Origin: Parabacteroides massiliensis
GTDB lineage: Bacteria > Bacteroidota > Bacteroidia > Bacteroidales > Tannerellaceae
Direction: 5' to 3'
DNA: 64,000 nucleotides
NCBI RefSeq assembly: GCF_900155425.1
Contig: NZ_LT700192.1
Location: forward strand, 334,215-398,214
Made by a program: the position numbers and the translations under genes. Shown here one piece after another: positions 18,308 through 27,890 of this stretch (positions are counted from its first letter, which is position 1; every line of letters starts with the position of its first letter). The notes under the pieces were generated by a model. The model was not told the DNA's origin, did no database searches, and was given only the letters and a program-made list of their open reading frames with translations.

Positions 18308-18952
18308 ATGGCAGACAACAATGTATTCATCCTCTTTGAGGAAATCAAGACCGCCTTAAAAGGCATAAATGGCAAGCTGGAAGCATTGCCCAAGGTGGCA
18401 GGACAACAACCACAAATAGAAAATAATGAACCGGATTTATCTCCAATTAAGGAGGCTATTGTGGAAACGGCAAAAGCTCAGTCTGGAGAAATTAAGGGCT
18501 TGTTGGATAAGCACTGGAAGGCTTACGCACAGATTTCCACCCTGATACTGCATCACCTTGATACAATCAAGAAGTCGCAGGATGAACAAGGTGTGCAACA
18601 AGAGCCACAACCGCAGGAGCATATCCACCGGCATAGTTTTGACATCAAGTCAAGCAAGGTTTTTTCTTTCGTTGTGGGATTGGGTGTGGCATGTGTCTTA
18701 TCCCTGTGGGGCAATATCTCGCAATGGCAGTCCAATAGGAAGTATTCCGATGATGCGTTGAGGTTCCGTGCTATCCGCTCTTGGGGTGGATGTGATGCCA
18801 ATGATTTGCTTTGGTTGAACAAGGTGTTTGACATCCACCGAGACGAGAAGGCCATTGAGTGGATACGGAAGCAGGCTGATGGGTATGAAACATCCCTGAA
18901 AGCGGTTTCCGACAGCCTGATGCAGGAGAGTATCAAATCAAAATCCGATTGA
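18308..18952 (+). CDS. mobilization-operon membrane protein, hypothetical
   Basis: 214 residues with one central transmembrane segment (VFSFVVGLGVACVLSLWGNI) and a preceding Q/E-rich region that may form a coiled coil. It sits between the relaxase and the third recombinase in a tight operon (2 bp and 1 bp gaps). Proteins like this accompany relaxases in Bacteroides mobilizable elements; the function is not established. It might link the relaxosome to the membrane. Confidence 0.65.
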   Translation: MADNNVFILFEEIKTALKGINGKLEALPKVAGQQPQIENNEPDLSPIKEAIVETAKAQSGEIKGLLDKHWKAYAQISTLILHHLDTIKKSQDEQGVQQEPQPQEHIHRHSFDIKSSKVFSFVVGLGVACVLSLWGNISQWQSNRKYSDDALRFRAIRSWGGCDANDLLWLNKVFDIHRDEKAIEWIRKQADGYETSLKAVSDSLMQESIKSKSD

Positions 18953-18953
18953 T

Positions 18954-20162
18954 ATGGCATCGGTAAAGGTCAAGTTTCGTCCCTCCACCGTGAACGGCAG
19001 GGAGGGTACACTCTACTATCAGGTCATCCACAACCGTGTGGTCAGACAGATAAACACCGAGTATAAACTTTTCGTTTCGGAATGGGACCGCCATTCCGAA
19101 ACGGTTGTCTTACATCATATATCAACAGGACAAGAGCGGAACAACTATCTACTTTCAATCGGTTCACGCATCAAGTGGGACAAGGACATGCTGAACAAGA
19201 TTATACATGCGTTATCCCAGTCCGGCACATTTGTGACGGATGATATAGTCATGCGCTTTCACGACAACAGGCAAGAATTATCGTTCAACGCTTACATCAG
19301 CCAGCAAATAGCAAGGCTGAAACGCTTGGGGAAGATACGTACTTCGGAAACCTACACTGCCGCTCTCAGGCGTTTCAGCGGTTTTATGAATGACAAGGAG
19401 GTCTTGTTTGACCAGCTTAATGCAGATTTGTTTGCTGAGTACGAGGCTTATTTGAAAGGCAGGGGAAATACGTCCAATACCATATCCTTTTATATGCGTA
19501 TCCTGAAAGCGGTTTATAACCGTGCGGTGGAAGACGGATTGACCGAGCAACGGCATCCGTTCAAGTCCGTTTATACAGGAGTGGAGAAAACCATGAAGCG
19601 AGCCTTGTCGCTCAATGACATTAAACGCATCAAAGGATTGGACTTGTCATTGAAACCCAACCTAGATTTTGCCCGTGATATGTTCCTGCTCTGTTTCTAC
19701 ACAAGGGGGATGTCGTTCATTGATATGGCTTATCTGAGAAAGAAAGACTTGGAGAATGGCACTCTTTCTTATCGCAGACGTAAAACGGGGCAACAGTTAT
19801 TCATCAAATGGGAAAAGTGTATGCAAGAGATTCTTGACAAATATCCGATAAACGAAACAGAGTATCTTTTACCCATTATTACACAACGGGACACAGATTA
19901 TCGGAAACAATATACCAACGAACTTCATCTGGTGAACCATTTGCTGAAGAAAATCGGGAAGCAGCTGGATTTGCCGATACCCTTGACAATGTATGTCGGA
20001 CGACATTCATGGGCAAGTGTTGCCAAGAGCCGTAATGTGCCTATCTCTGTCATCAGTGAAGGAATGGGGCATGATTCCGAGAATACCACGCAGATTTATC
20101 TTGCATCATTAGATACTACAGTGGTGGATAAAGCCAATAAGAAGATACTGGATTTGCTGTAA
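18954..20162 (+). CDS. tyrosine recombinase 3, candidate DNA invertase
   Basis: 402 residues. The catalytic domain shows YVGRHSWASVAKSRNVPISV and GHDSENTTQIYLASLDTT with the nucleophile Tyr; the first Arg position lies in CFYTRGMSFIDM. It differs in sequence from the two upstream integrases. The gene ends 31 bp before a 17-bp perfect inverted repeat flanking 162 bp, the typical arrangement of a Bacteroidales tyrosine invertase next to its invertible promoter. Element integration is the alternative role. Confidence 0.85.
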   Translation: MASVKVKFRPSTVNGREGTLYYQVIHNRVVRQINTEYKLFVSEWDRHSETVVLHHISTGQERNNYLLSIGSRIKWDKDMLNKIIHALSQSGTFVTDDIVMRFHDNRQELSFNAYISQQIARLKRLGKIRTSETYTAALRRFSGFMNDKEVLFDQLNADLFAEYEAYLKGRGNTSNTISFYMRILKAVYNRAVEDGLTEQRHPFKSVYTGVEKTMKRALSLNDIKRIKGLDLSLKPNLDFARDMFLLCFYTRGMSFIDMAYLRKKDLENGTLSYRRRKTGQQLFIKWEKCMQEILDKYPINETEYLLPIITQRDTDYRKQYTNELHLVNHLLKKIGKQLDLPIPLTMYVGRHSWASVAKSRNVPISVISEGMGHDSENTTQIYLASLDTTVVDKANKKILDLL

Positions 20163-20193
20163 AGTCGTGAATGTTTTACGAATCAGTCCAACG

Positions 20194-20389
20194 CTTACCA
20201 AGAGACGGATATTACAATGCAAAATTACGCAAAATAATGATTTTTAGGATATAAAATGCTAAAAATCTTACTTATTGCCATGCTTTTGTTTTGCGAGGAA
20301 TATCGGATGTTTTGCGAAATTATCCATAAAGAGGAAAAAATACAACTCAATATCAATGGAATAAGGCAACTCATCCGTCTCTTGGTAAG
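20194..20389. promoter_or_regulatory. candidate invertible promoter segment (inverton), currently pointing away from the R-M genes
   Basis: Two perfect 17-bp inverted repeats, CTTACCAAGAGACGGAT at 20194-20210 and its reverse complement at 20373-20389, enclose 162 bp. Inside, next to the left repeat, the minus strand has TAATTTTG (20220-20227), a match to the Bacteroidales -7 box directed toward the recombinase. On inversion it would face the gene starting at 20444. A -33 box is not clear. Layout and recombinase neighbour fit a phase-variable switch. Confidence 0.65.
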
Positions 20390-20443
20390 AGAAGAACCTT
20401 TTTCCCTTATTTCTATAAGAGACGGGCGTAAACTTGAAATAAA

Positions 20444-21460
20444 ATGCCCGTTGAAGTTGACATATTGGAAGATAGTATCTTTCGGCTTTCGCCCGAACTG
20501 TTGAATATCCTGCTCAAAGACCATACCACGAGCAGGGAGGACGTTCAGCGCAATATCTTTTGGGCTACTTCCGATTATGAAAGTCTTGGCGAAGGGTATC
20601 AATATGACGCTCCCATCCTTCCACATCTGATTACCGGGGACAACGGCCATGTCATTATGCCCCGTGTACTTAAAAGCCGTGATACCCAGACTGCACGTTC
20701 CCGTGACATGGCGGAGGTCTTCACGCCTTCATGGATATGCAATGCACAGAACAACCTTATTGATGAAGCATGGTTTGGAAGAAAGAATGTGTTCAACACA
20801 GAATACACAGATGAACAGGGATGCCATCGCTGGAAATCCACTGATGACAACATAGTATTCCCCGAAAACAAGACTTGGAAAGACTATGTACGTGACAATC
20901 GTTTGGAGATAACCTGCGGGGAAGCCCCTTACATCATCAGCCGATATGATACCACAACCGGAGAGGCTATTCCCTTAGAGCAACGTATAGGTTTGCTTGA
21001 CCGCAAACTGCGGGTCGTAAGTGAGAATACGGAGACCTCTGGCGAATGGCTGGAGTGGGCACAGGAAGCGTACAAGAGTACATACGCATACGAATGGCAG
21101 GGCGACAATCTACTGATTGCCCGTGAAGCCATGCTTATCTCCTTTATCGAATACTACCAACAGAAGTTTGGCAAGCGTCCGTTGTTGAAATCCATCAACT
21201 ATATCGCCTACATCATTTCATGGAATGTGTGGCAGATGGACGGGCTAAAGGGTGTTGTACCGAACAGTTGCGGTGAACGGCGTACTACCGTGTACGACTT
21301 ATTTGAAACGAGAGAGGAAGTTAGCCAATGCGAGGGTTGTGCGAAAGACGACATCCGCAGGCATAATGGCACGTATTGCCTCATTAAGGACTGGCGGGCA
21401 AAAGACCCGGAAACGGGAAAGATGGGAAAACGAATCCGATTTATCGACCTCATAAAATAG
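20444..21460 (+). CDS. DNA methylase-like subunit of a two-gene restriction-modification-type system
   Basis: 338 residues. The segment DMAEVFTPSWICNAQNNLIDEAWFG matches the TP motif region at the start of Type I/IIG adenine methylases. EITCGEAPYIISRYD and WQGDNLLIAREAMLISFIEYY resemble methylase core segments. A typical DPPY motif is absent here; an NPPY motif is present in the next protein, so the two may form one enzyme. The start is fixed because an in-frame stop lies three codons upstream. It lies 6 bp before the large helicase gene. The candidate invertible promoter lies directly upstream. Confidence 0.6.
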   Translation: MPVEVDILEDSIFRLSPELLNILLKDHTTSREDVQRNIFWATSDYESLGEGYQYDAPILPHLITGDNGHVIMPRVLKSRDTQTARSRDMAEVFTPSWICNAQNNLIDEAWFGRKNVFNTEYTDEQGCHRWKSTDDNIVFPENKTWKDYVRDNRLEITCGEAPYIISRYDTTTGEAIPLEQRIGLLDRKLRVVSENTETSGEWLEWAQEAYKSTYAYEWQGDNLLIAREAMLISFIEYYQQKFGKRPLLKSINYIAYIISWNVWQMDGLKGVVPNSCGERRTTVYDLFETREEVSQCEGCAKDDIRRHNGTYCLIKDWRAKDPETGKMGKRIRFIDLIK

Positions 21461-21466
21461 TGGAGT

Positions 21467-24400
21467 ATGAAATTCACATCTTCACTAAAACTGAAACTGA
21501 TATATGTGTTCCGCATCAACGATGCTGCACACAAAGGCTGTCTGAAGGTGGGCGAGGCCACTTGTGACAATGATAGTGTCTCCGGACTTGGCCCCAATAG
21601 CAAGGCACTCAACGAATCCGCGAAGAAGCGCATCAATCAATATACGCAAACGGCGGGTATCGCATACGACCTGCTCTATACGGAACTGACGATATACAAC
21701 AGCAAGAAGGGCTTATGCTCTTTCAATGACAAGGAGGTGCATAGCGTTCTGGAGCGTTCCGGCATCAGGAAAAAGGTCTTTGATACCGAAAACAAGGCCA
21801 ACGAATGGTTCATCACTGACCTTGAAACGGTCAAGCGGGCGATAGCGGCGGTAAAGGAAGGTCGGAAGTCATTATCCTCCGCAGAAGTTTCGCACGACAA
21901 AAGCCCGATTGTATTCCGTCCCGAACAGCGTGAGGCCATAGAGAAGACCAAAAAGCAGTTCAAGAAAGGCAATCAGATGCTGTGGAATGCCAAGATGCGT
22001 TTCGGAAAAACCTTATCGGCTTTGCAAGTGGTGAAGGATATGGATTTCAGCCGTACTTTGATTCTTACTCATCGCCCTGTGGTGGATAGCGGCTGGTTCG
22101 AGGATTTCGGCAAGATATTCTATGACTGTCCCTGTTTTGCATACGGCTCAAAGAACAATGGTGACAGCCATGCTTCACTTGAAACGAGAGCGAAGCAGGG
22201 TAAATGCCAATATGTGTATTTTGCTTCCATGCAGGATTTGCGTGGTTCGGAGCTGGTAGGCGGCAACTTCGGCAAGAACAATGAGGTGTTTGCCACCGCA
22301 TGGGATTGCATCATCGTGGACGAGGCGCACGAAGGTACGCAGACGGAATTGGGCAAGGCGGTGATGCAGGAACTGACCAAGGACAATACCAAGATTCTGC
22401 GTCTTTCAGGTACGCCCTTCAACCTGTTGGACGATTTCAAGGATGAGGAAATCTATACCTGGGACTATGTGATGGAGCAGAGGGCAAAGGCTTCATGGGA
22501 TTTGACACATTTCGGTGATCCGAATCCCTACGCCTCACTGCCAACGATGAACATCTATACCTACGACCTCGGACGGTTGCTTCATGAGTTCGTGGATGAA
22601 GATATGGCCTTCAACTTCCGCGAGTTCTTCCGTGTAAACGAAAACGGGACCTTTGTTCATGAAAAGGATGTCCGTGCTTTCCTGAATCTCCTGACCGAAG
22701 AAGACAAGGAGAGTTGCTATCCGTTTGCAAACGAAGAGTACCGCAACATCTTCCGCCACACGCTGTGGATGCTGCCTGGCGTAAAGGAGGCCCGTGTCAT
22801 GAGTACCTTGCTACAATCGCACCCCGTGTTCCAACACTTCAAGGTGGTGAATGTGGCAGGAGAAGGTGACGAGGACGAAGAGAGCAAGGATGCACTGAAG
22901 GCGGTAGAGGAAGCGATTGGCAAAGACCCGGATGCCACACGTACCATCACCTTGTCATGCGGACGTTTGACTACGGGCGTGAGTGTCAAGGCGTGGACGG
23001 GTGTGTTCATGTTGTCCGGCTCGTACAATACTGCGGCATCAAGTTATATGCAGACCATCTTCCGTGTGCAGACTCCTGCGACCATCAACGGACGTGTCAA
23101 GGAGCAATGTTATGTGTTTGACTTTGCTCCCGATCGCACGTTGAAAGTCATTGCAGAAACGGCAAAGATTTCGGCAAAGGCCGGAAAGACCAGCGGTAAC
23201 GACCGCAAGATTATGGGCGAGTTTCTGAACTTCTGCCCGATTATCTCCATCGAAGGTTCAAAGATGAAGCAGTTCGATGTACCGCGGATGCTGGAGCAGC
23301 TCAAAAAGGTGTATGTGGAGCGGGTGGTCCGCAATGGATTCGAGGACAAAAGCCTCTATAATGACGAGTTGATGAAACTCAACGACTTGGAATTGCAGGA
23401 GTTTGACGACCTCAAGAAGATTATCGGTCAGACGAAAGCCATGCCCAAAACCAATCAGGTGGACATCAACAATCAGGGACTGACGGACGAGCAATACGAG
23501 GAACTGGAAGACCTTGAAAAGAAGTCTAAGAAACGAGGCAAGGACAAGCAGCCATTGACAGAGGAAGAGAAACTGCGATTGGCAGAACTGAAGAAGAAAA
23601 AGGAAAACCGTGAGGCTGCCATTTCCATCCTTCGTGGCATCTCTATCCGTATGCCCTTGCTCATCTATGGTGCGGAACTGCAAGACGAGAACCAAGAGAT
23701 AACGATTGACAACTTCGCCTCGCTCATCGACCCACAGTCATGGGAAGAGTTTATGCCCAAGGGCGTGACCAAGCAGAAGTTCAACAGTTTCAAGCGGTAC
23801 TACGACCCGGAGATATTCTGTGCAGCAGGTAAGCGCATCCGTGCCATGACCCGTGCTGCGGACAAATTGAGCGTGGAGGAACGCATCGAACGCATCACCG
23901 ATATATTCAGCACGTTCCGCAATCCGGACAAGGAAACCGTCCTCACCCCGTGGCGTGTGGTGAATATGCACCTTGGCGATTGTTTGGGCGGATATAACTT
24001 CTTTGAGAAGGACTACGAAACCACATTGTCCGAGCCTCGCTTCATTGACCACGGCGAGGTGAGCGCCAATGTGTTTGCAGAGGATTCCCGCATCCTTGAA
24101 ATCAACTCTAAGTCCGGCTTGTACCCTCTCTACATGGCATACAGCATTTACCGCACACGAGTAAAGAACTCTTTGTTTTCGGTGTCAAGCATTGAGGACG
24201 AGCAGCGCATTTGGGATAAGGTCGTGGCAGAAAATATCTTCGTTATCTGCAAGACTCCGATGGCAAAGAGCATTACTAAACGCACTCTCATCGGTTTCCG
24301 CGATGCGAAAGTAAACACCAGATACTTCGAGGACTTAATCAATCAAATCAAGAATAAGCCGGAAAACTTTGTGGCTAAAGTAGCCAAAGGAAAATCTTAT

Positions 24401-25417
24401 TGGAAGGCAATAGACAACGATAATATGAAATTCAGCGCAATAGTAGGAAATCCACCGTATCAAATTATGGATGGCGGAACTGACAGAGGAGCTATTCCTG
24501 TATATCATCATTTTATGAACATTTCCAAACGAGTCCGTCCAAATTATATAAGTATGATTATGCCTGCTCGTTGGTACGCAGGTGGCCGAGGTTTAGATGA
24601 GTTTCGTTCAGACATGATTTCTGATACTCATTTGTTCCGATTGCATGATTATGAACTGAGTAAAGACCTGTTTCCAACAGTTGATATAGCAGGAGGATTG
24701 TGTACTTTTCTTTGGGATAACAACTATAATGGCCCATGTATGGTTACAAATTACAATGCGATAAAGGATATTAACATCAAACGATATTTGAATCAGTTTG
24801 ATACCTTAATTCGCTTAAATGCTGCGGTTTCTATCCTTGAAAAAGTCATTTCTATATCTACATCATACCTCAAAGATTCTGTTCTTTCTATAAATCCATT
24901 TGGCTTTAGAACTTATTTTAGAGGGAAAGACAATGGTGATATAAAGATACTTACGAGCAAGGGATGGTCCAAAGTTAATAGAACGGAGATAACTAAAGGA
25001 ATTGAATATATTGACCAATATAAGATAATTGTTGGTCGTTTTGTTCCGAGCAATGGAGAAATGAGTGTCAAACCTGGGGAAGGGTACAGGGTATTGACAG
25101 AACCTCAGATACTATCACCAGCAGAAATCAATACAGAAACGTATATTGATACTGCTGTCTTTAGCACTCCAGAAGAGGCTACAAATTACAAGAAATATCT
25201 TCTATCTAAATTTGCTCGTTTCCTTCTTCGTCAGGGAATCACTTCTGTGAATGTGACAAGAGAATGCTTTGCTTTTGTCCCACAGCAGGATTTCACCTCT
25301 TCGAGTGATATTGATTGGTATAAATCTGTCTCTGAAATAGATAAACAACTCTACATGAAATATCATCTGACCAACGAAGAAATCTCATTTATAGAATCAA
25401 TGATAAAGCCGATGTAG
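21467..25417 (+). CDS. large helicase/methylase fusion with GIY-YIG-like N-terminus (Type ISP/IIG-like restriction enzyme)
   Basis: 1316 residues. Residues ~8-110 (KLIYVFRINDAAHKGCLKVGEA) resemble a GIY-YIG/T5orf172-type nuclease. A superfamily 2 helicase follows: motif I AKMRFGKT (~177-184), DEAH (~283-286), SGTP (~315) and QTIFRVQ near the motif VI position. A Lys/Glu-rich coiled linker is at ~680-715. The C-terminal third contains ILEINSKSGLYPL (~876, methylase motif I-like) and NPPYQI (~995), an adenine methylase active site. The product could be a single-chain restriction-modification enzyme that translocates DNA. The IS1182 copy inserted just after its stop leaves the frame intact. Confidence 0.75.
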   Translation: MKFTSSLKLKLIYVFRINDAAHKGCLKVGEATCDNDSVSGLGPNSKALNESAKKRINQYTQTAGIAYDLLYTELTIYNSKKGLCSFNDKEVHSVLERSGIRKKVFDTENKANEWFITDLETVKRAIAAVKEGRKSLSSAEVSHDKSPIVFRPEQREAIEKTKKQFKKGNQMLWNAKMRFGKTLSALQVVKDMDFSRTLILTHRPVVDSGWFEDFGKIFYDCPCFAYGSKNNGDSHASLETRAKQGKCQYVYFASMQDLRGSELVGGNFGKNNEVFATAWDCIIVDEAHEGTQTELGKAVMQELTKDNTKILRLSGTPFNLLDDFKDEEIYTWDYVMEQRAKASWDLTHFGDPNPYASLPTMNIYTYDLGRLLHEFVDEDMAFNFREFFRVNENGTFVHEKDVRAFLNLLTEEDKESCYPFANEEYRNIFRHTLWMLPGVKEARVMSTLLQSHPVFQHFKVVNVAGEGDEDEESKDALKAVEEAIGKDPDATRTITLSCGRLTTGVSVKAWTGVFMLSGSYNTAASSYMQTIFRVQTPATINGRVKEQCYVFDFAPDRTLKVIAETAKISAKAGKTSGNDRKIMGEFLNFCPIISIEGSKMKQFDVPRMLEQLKKVYVERVVRNGFEDKSLYNDELMKLNDLELQEFDDLKKIIGQTKAMPKTNQVDINNQGLTDEQYEELEDLEKKSKKRGKDKQPLTEEEKLRLAELKKKKENREAAISILRGISIRMPLLIYGAELQDENQEITIDNFASLIDPQSWEEFMPKGVTKQKFNSFKRYYDPEIFCAAGKRIRAMTRAADKLSVEERIERITDIFSTFRNPDKETVLTPWRVVNMHLGDCLGGYNFFEKDYETTLSEPRFIDHGEVSANVFAEDSRILEINSKSGLYPLYMAYSIYRTRVKNSLFSVSSIEDEQRIWDKVVAENIFVICKTPMAKSITKRTLIGFRDAKVNTRYFEDLINQIKNKPENFVAKVAKGKSYWKAIDNDNMKFSAIVGNPPYQIMDGGTDRGAIPVYHHFMNISKRVRPNYISMIMPARWYAGGRGLDEFRSDMISDTHLFRLHDYELSKDLFPTVDIAGGLCTFLWDNNYNGPCMVTNYNAIKDINIKRYLNQFDTLIRLNAAVSILEKVISISTSYLKDSVLSINPFGFRTYFRGKDNGDIKILTSKGWSKVNRTEITKGIEYIDQYKIIVGRFVPSNGEMSVKPGEGYRVLTEPQILSPAEINTETYIDTAVFSTPEEATNYKKYLLSKFARFLLRQGITSVNVTRECFAFVPQQDFTSSSDIDWYKSVSEIDKQLYMKYHLTNEEISFIESMIKPM

Positions 25418-25423
25418 TACATA

Positions 25424-27265
25424 GGAGGATGTGTCAAAATGATGCATCCTCTTTTTCGTTATAGAACCATGGGGTTCTCATTTTTCATAGAGTATGATTT
25501 ATTTTCCCCTGTGTCCATGCTTTTTAGTGGTATAATATGCCATAGATGGCTTATGCCACCCTGATATTTTGATAATTTTTGTCTGTCATCTTCTCATTCT
25601 TGATTTTAGCACACATTTTCTTTATATTAAAAGCAATGGCAAAGAAGGCAAAGTCCATTGTGACCTTGTCTTTTCCAAAATGCCTGAACCTTTTGTATCC
25701 CATGTTGTATTTGATTTGTCCAAAGACAGCTTCAGGCTCTATGCATCTTTGCCCTCTATGTCTGATACCTTTCTCTGAGGTAAGCCTTTCACACGCTTTT
25801 TGTTTATATTCTTTCAGCCTGTGATTGACTTCTATGGTACGTCCTGGTGATTTTGAGCTGAAGCACATACATCTGAGAGGACATCCCTCACATCTTGCAG
25901 CCCTATAGGCGGCGCTTTCTGCAATATATCCACTTTCCGTTTTATAATGCCGTACACCTGTCCGGTTCATATGTTGCCCCATGGGACAAACATAATAATC
26001 TTTCTCCTTGTTATAATACAGGTTTTCCTGTTTGAAAGGATTTGTCACATATTTGTCTGCTCTTTGCTCCTTATGAAAGAAATTGTACTTGACATATGCT
26101 TCTATTCCGTTTTCTTCCATAAAACTATAGTTCTCCTCCGAGCCATAACCGGAATCGGCAACCCCTTCCAATGGGAAACGGTTATAACGTTCATGAAACG
26201 AATTTTCAAAAGGAATCAATGTAAGAGTGTCTGTAGGATTAGGGTAGAGTCCGAAGTCGAGCATGAACTGGTTTTCGGTTCCGATTTGCAGATTATATCC
26301 CGGTTTTAACTGCCCGTTTCCCATAGGGTCTTCCTTCATATGCATAAATGTAGCATCAGGATCTGTTTTGGAATAAGAATTTCGTTTGCCGAGTATTCTC
26401 ATGTGACTGTTATATTCGGCAAGTTTCTCACAGTGCGATTCCAATTGCTTGATTTGCTTCATCTTTTGTTTCTCAGCTTTCTTTTCTTCCTTATCCGATG
26501 CGGCTGGTGCATTTTCAATGGAGGCTTTTAACTCTGATATCATATCCGCCAGCATGGAAGGGGTAAACTCGGTAGCGGTATTTTCAATGCAGGCATTCTC
26601 CTGTGCCACGACCTCATCAATCTGCTGTAGAAGAATACGTATCTTCTCAAGAAGCCTGGCACGGTTACGTTCTACGTTCTTACGCCATACGAATGTGTAT
26701 CTGTTGGCTTTTGATTCAATCTTTGTGCCGTCAACATATTCAACGTCAAGGCTTATGAATCCTTTTGATGCCAGAATGAGGACTATTTGTGTGAATATTC
26801 CGTTTATCTCATCCTTGACACGGTTACGGAAACGGTTTATAGTCCGGTAATCCGGCTTCTCATAACCGGCAAGCCAGATGAAATGGATATCCCGCAGCAA
26901 GGACTTTTCTATCTTACGGCAGGAATAGATATTGTTCATATAGGCATACAAAACAGCCTTGAGCATCATTCGTGGGTCATAGGGAGAACGCCCCTGTTCT
27001 TTATACAACTTGTGAAATGAACTGAGGTTAAGGGTGTCTACCATAGCATTCAGGATGCGTACAGGATCGTCCGAGGGAATATTTTCATCTATTCTTTGTG
27101 GGAAAAGGACGATTTGATTGGGATTGTAAGAACGAAAATGTATCTTTGCCATATTACTTTGCTTATGCTTAAAGATACAAAATCTTTAGGTAATAACAAA
27201 GCCTCGGCTTGGGAAAGTCGGGGCTTTGTCATAAAAAAAGAGGGTATGCATTTTGACACACCCTC
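25424..27265 (-). mobile_element. complete IS1182-family element
   Basis: The terminal inverted repeats are clear: GAGGATGTGTCAAAATG at 25425 and, reverse-complemented, GAGGGTGTGTCAAAATG at 27265, both followed by a CCTC-T5 type segment. ACATA occurs on both flanks (25419-25423 and 27266-27270) and may be the target duplication. It inserted 2 bp or so behind the stop of the helicase gene. Confidence 0.85.
25551..27152 (-). CDS. IS1182 family transposase
   Basis: 533 residues, intact. The N-terminal part (RIDENIPSDDPVRILNAMVD ... YSCRKIEKSLLRDIHFIWLAG) and DDE core (EYVDGTKIESKANRYTFVW, VADSGYGSEENY) fit IS1182. The C-terminus has the ...RGQRCIEPEAVFGQIKYNMGYKRFRHFG motif with the catalytic Glu. 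A His/Cys cluster (CEGCPLRCMCF) is present. It is unlike the first IS1182-type transposase in sequence, so the two are separate elements of one family. Confidence 0.92.
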   Translation of the reverse strand: MAKIHFRSYNPNQIVLFPQRIDENIPSDDPVRILNAMVDTLNLSSFHKLYKEQGRSPYDPRMMLKAVLYAYMNNIYSCRKIEKSLLRDIHFIWLAGYEKPDYRTINRFRNRVKDEINGIFTQIVLILASKGFISLDVEYVDGTKIESKANRYTFVWRKNVERNRARLLEKIRILLQQIDEVVAQENACIENTATEFTPSMLADMISELKASIENAPAASDKEEKKAEKQKMKQIKQLESHCEKLAEYNSHMRILGKRNSYSKTDPDATFMHMKEDPMGNGQLKPGYNLQIGTENQFMLDFGLYPNPTDTLTLIPFENSFHERYNRFPLEGVADSGYGSEENYSFMEENGIEAYVKYNFFHKEQRADKYVTNPFKQENLYYNKEKDYYVCPMGQHMNRTGVRHYKTESGYIAESAAYRAARCEGCPLRCMCFSSKSPGRTIEVNHRLKEYKQKACERLTSEKGIRHRGQRCIEPEAVFGQIKYNMGYKRFRHFGKDKVTMDFAFFAIAFNIKKMCAKIKNEKMTDKNYQNIRVA

Positions 27266-27337
27266 ACATATTTTCTTAAACGTAATGTTATCATGTGGAA
27301 GTTCATGAAATGAATTTAGTAGATGCTTTGTTATAGG

Positions 27338-27889
27338 TTATAGAAATTTTGCAAGAGGAAATACTCCAGCACTCTTAAATAATATAATCTCCTGATTTTT
27401 ATCTACTCGTGTGCCTTGTGTTCCTGACTTATTTGATTTAACCTCCTTGACAATGATTTTCCTTAATACGATATTCTTTCTATTAAAACTAAAATCACCA
27501 AAATCTTGGTGCAATCTTTCTGCTGTTTTGTGAAGGAACTCTATAAATACTTCAGATGCTCTTAGTTGCTTATCTGCACCTGAAATATCTCCTCTTTTCA
27601 ATTCTATAAGTAAAATAAACGTTTTCCCATCATGCTTCACTAGTAATACATAGTCACAAAATTTACGTAATCCCTCTGGTGAGTTATCTGTTTTGTTGAA
27701 GAAACACAAGAACTCTTTTTCATCTAAATCAAATCGATATAAATTTCTTATCAATCCTCTTTTCCCATCATCAATATGGACACGTTGCGCCACCTTCTGA
27801 GTTGCTTCCTTTGTTTCAGTCATTATATCTTGAGAAACAGCAAGAAACTCATCACTTATAATACTGCATAACTGTTCGTATTCCGTCAT
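27338..27889 (-). CDS. PD-(D/E)XK nuclease-like partner of the upstream ATPase
   Basis: 183 residues. A likely PD-(D/E)XK active site is D79 (FCDYVLLVKHDGKT) with E96-L-K98 (FILLIELKRG) and a downstream Gln in DKQLRAS. The spacing of a strand, short turn and ExK strand is typical. The gene starts 1 bp after the stop of the ATPase gene (27891-29261), so the two are coupled. An ATPase plus a small nuclease is a common format for phage-defence systems (compare Septu, PARIS, Gabija), but I do not recognise this pair as one of them. Function inferred. Confidence 0.65.
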   Translation of the reverse strand: MTEYEQLCSIISDEFLAVSQDIMTETKEATQKVAQRVHIDDGKRGLIRNLYRFDLDEKEFLCFFNKTDNSPEGLRKFCDYVLLVKHDGKTFILLIELKRGDISGADKQLRASEVFIEFLHKTAERLHQDFGDFSFNRKNIVLRKIIVKEVKSNKSGTQGTRVDKNQEIILFKSAGVFPLAKFL

Positions 27890-27890
27890 A

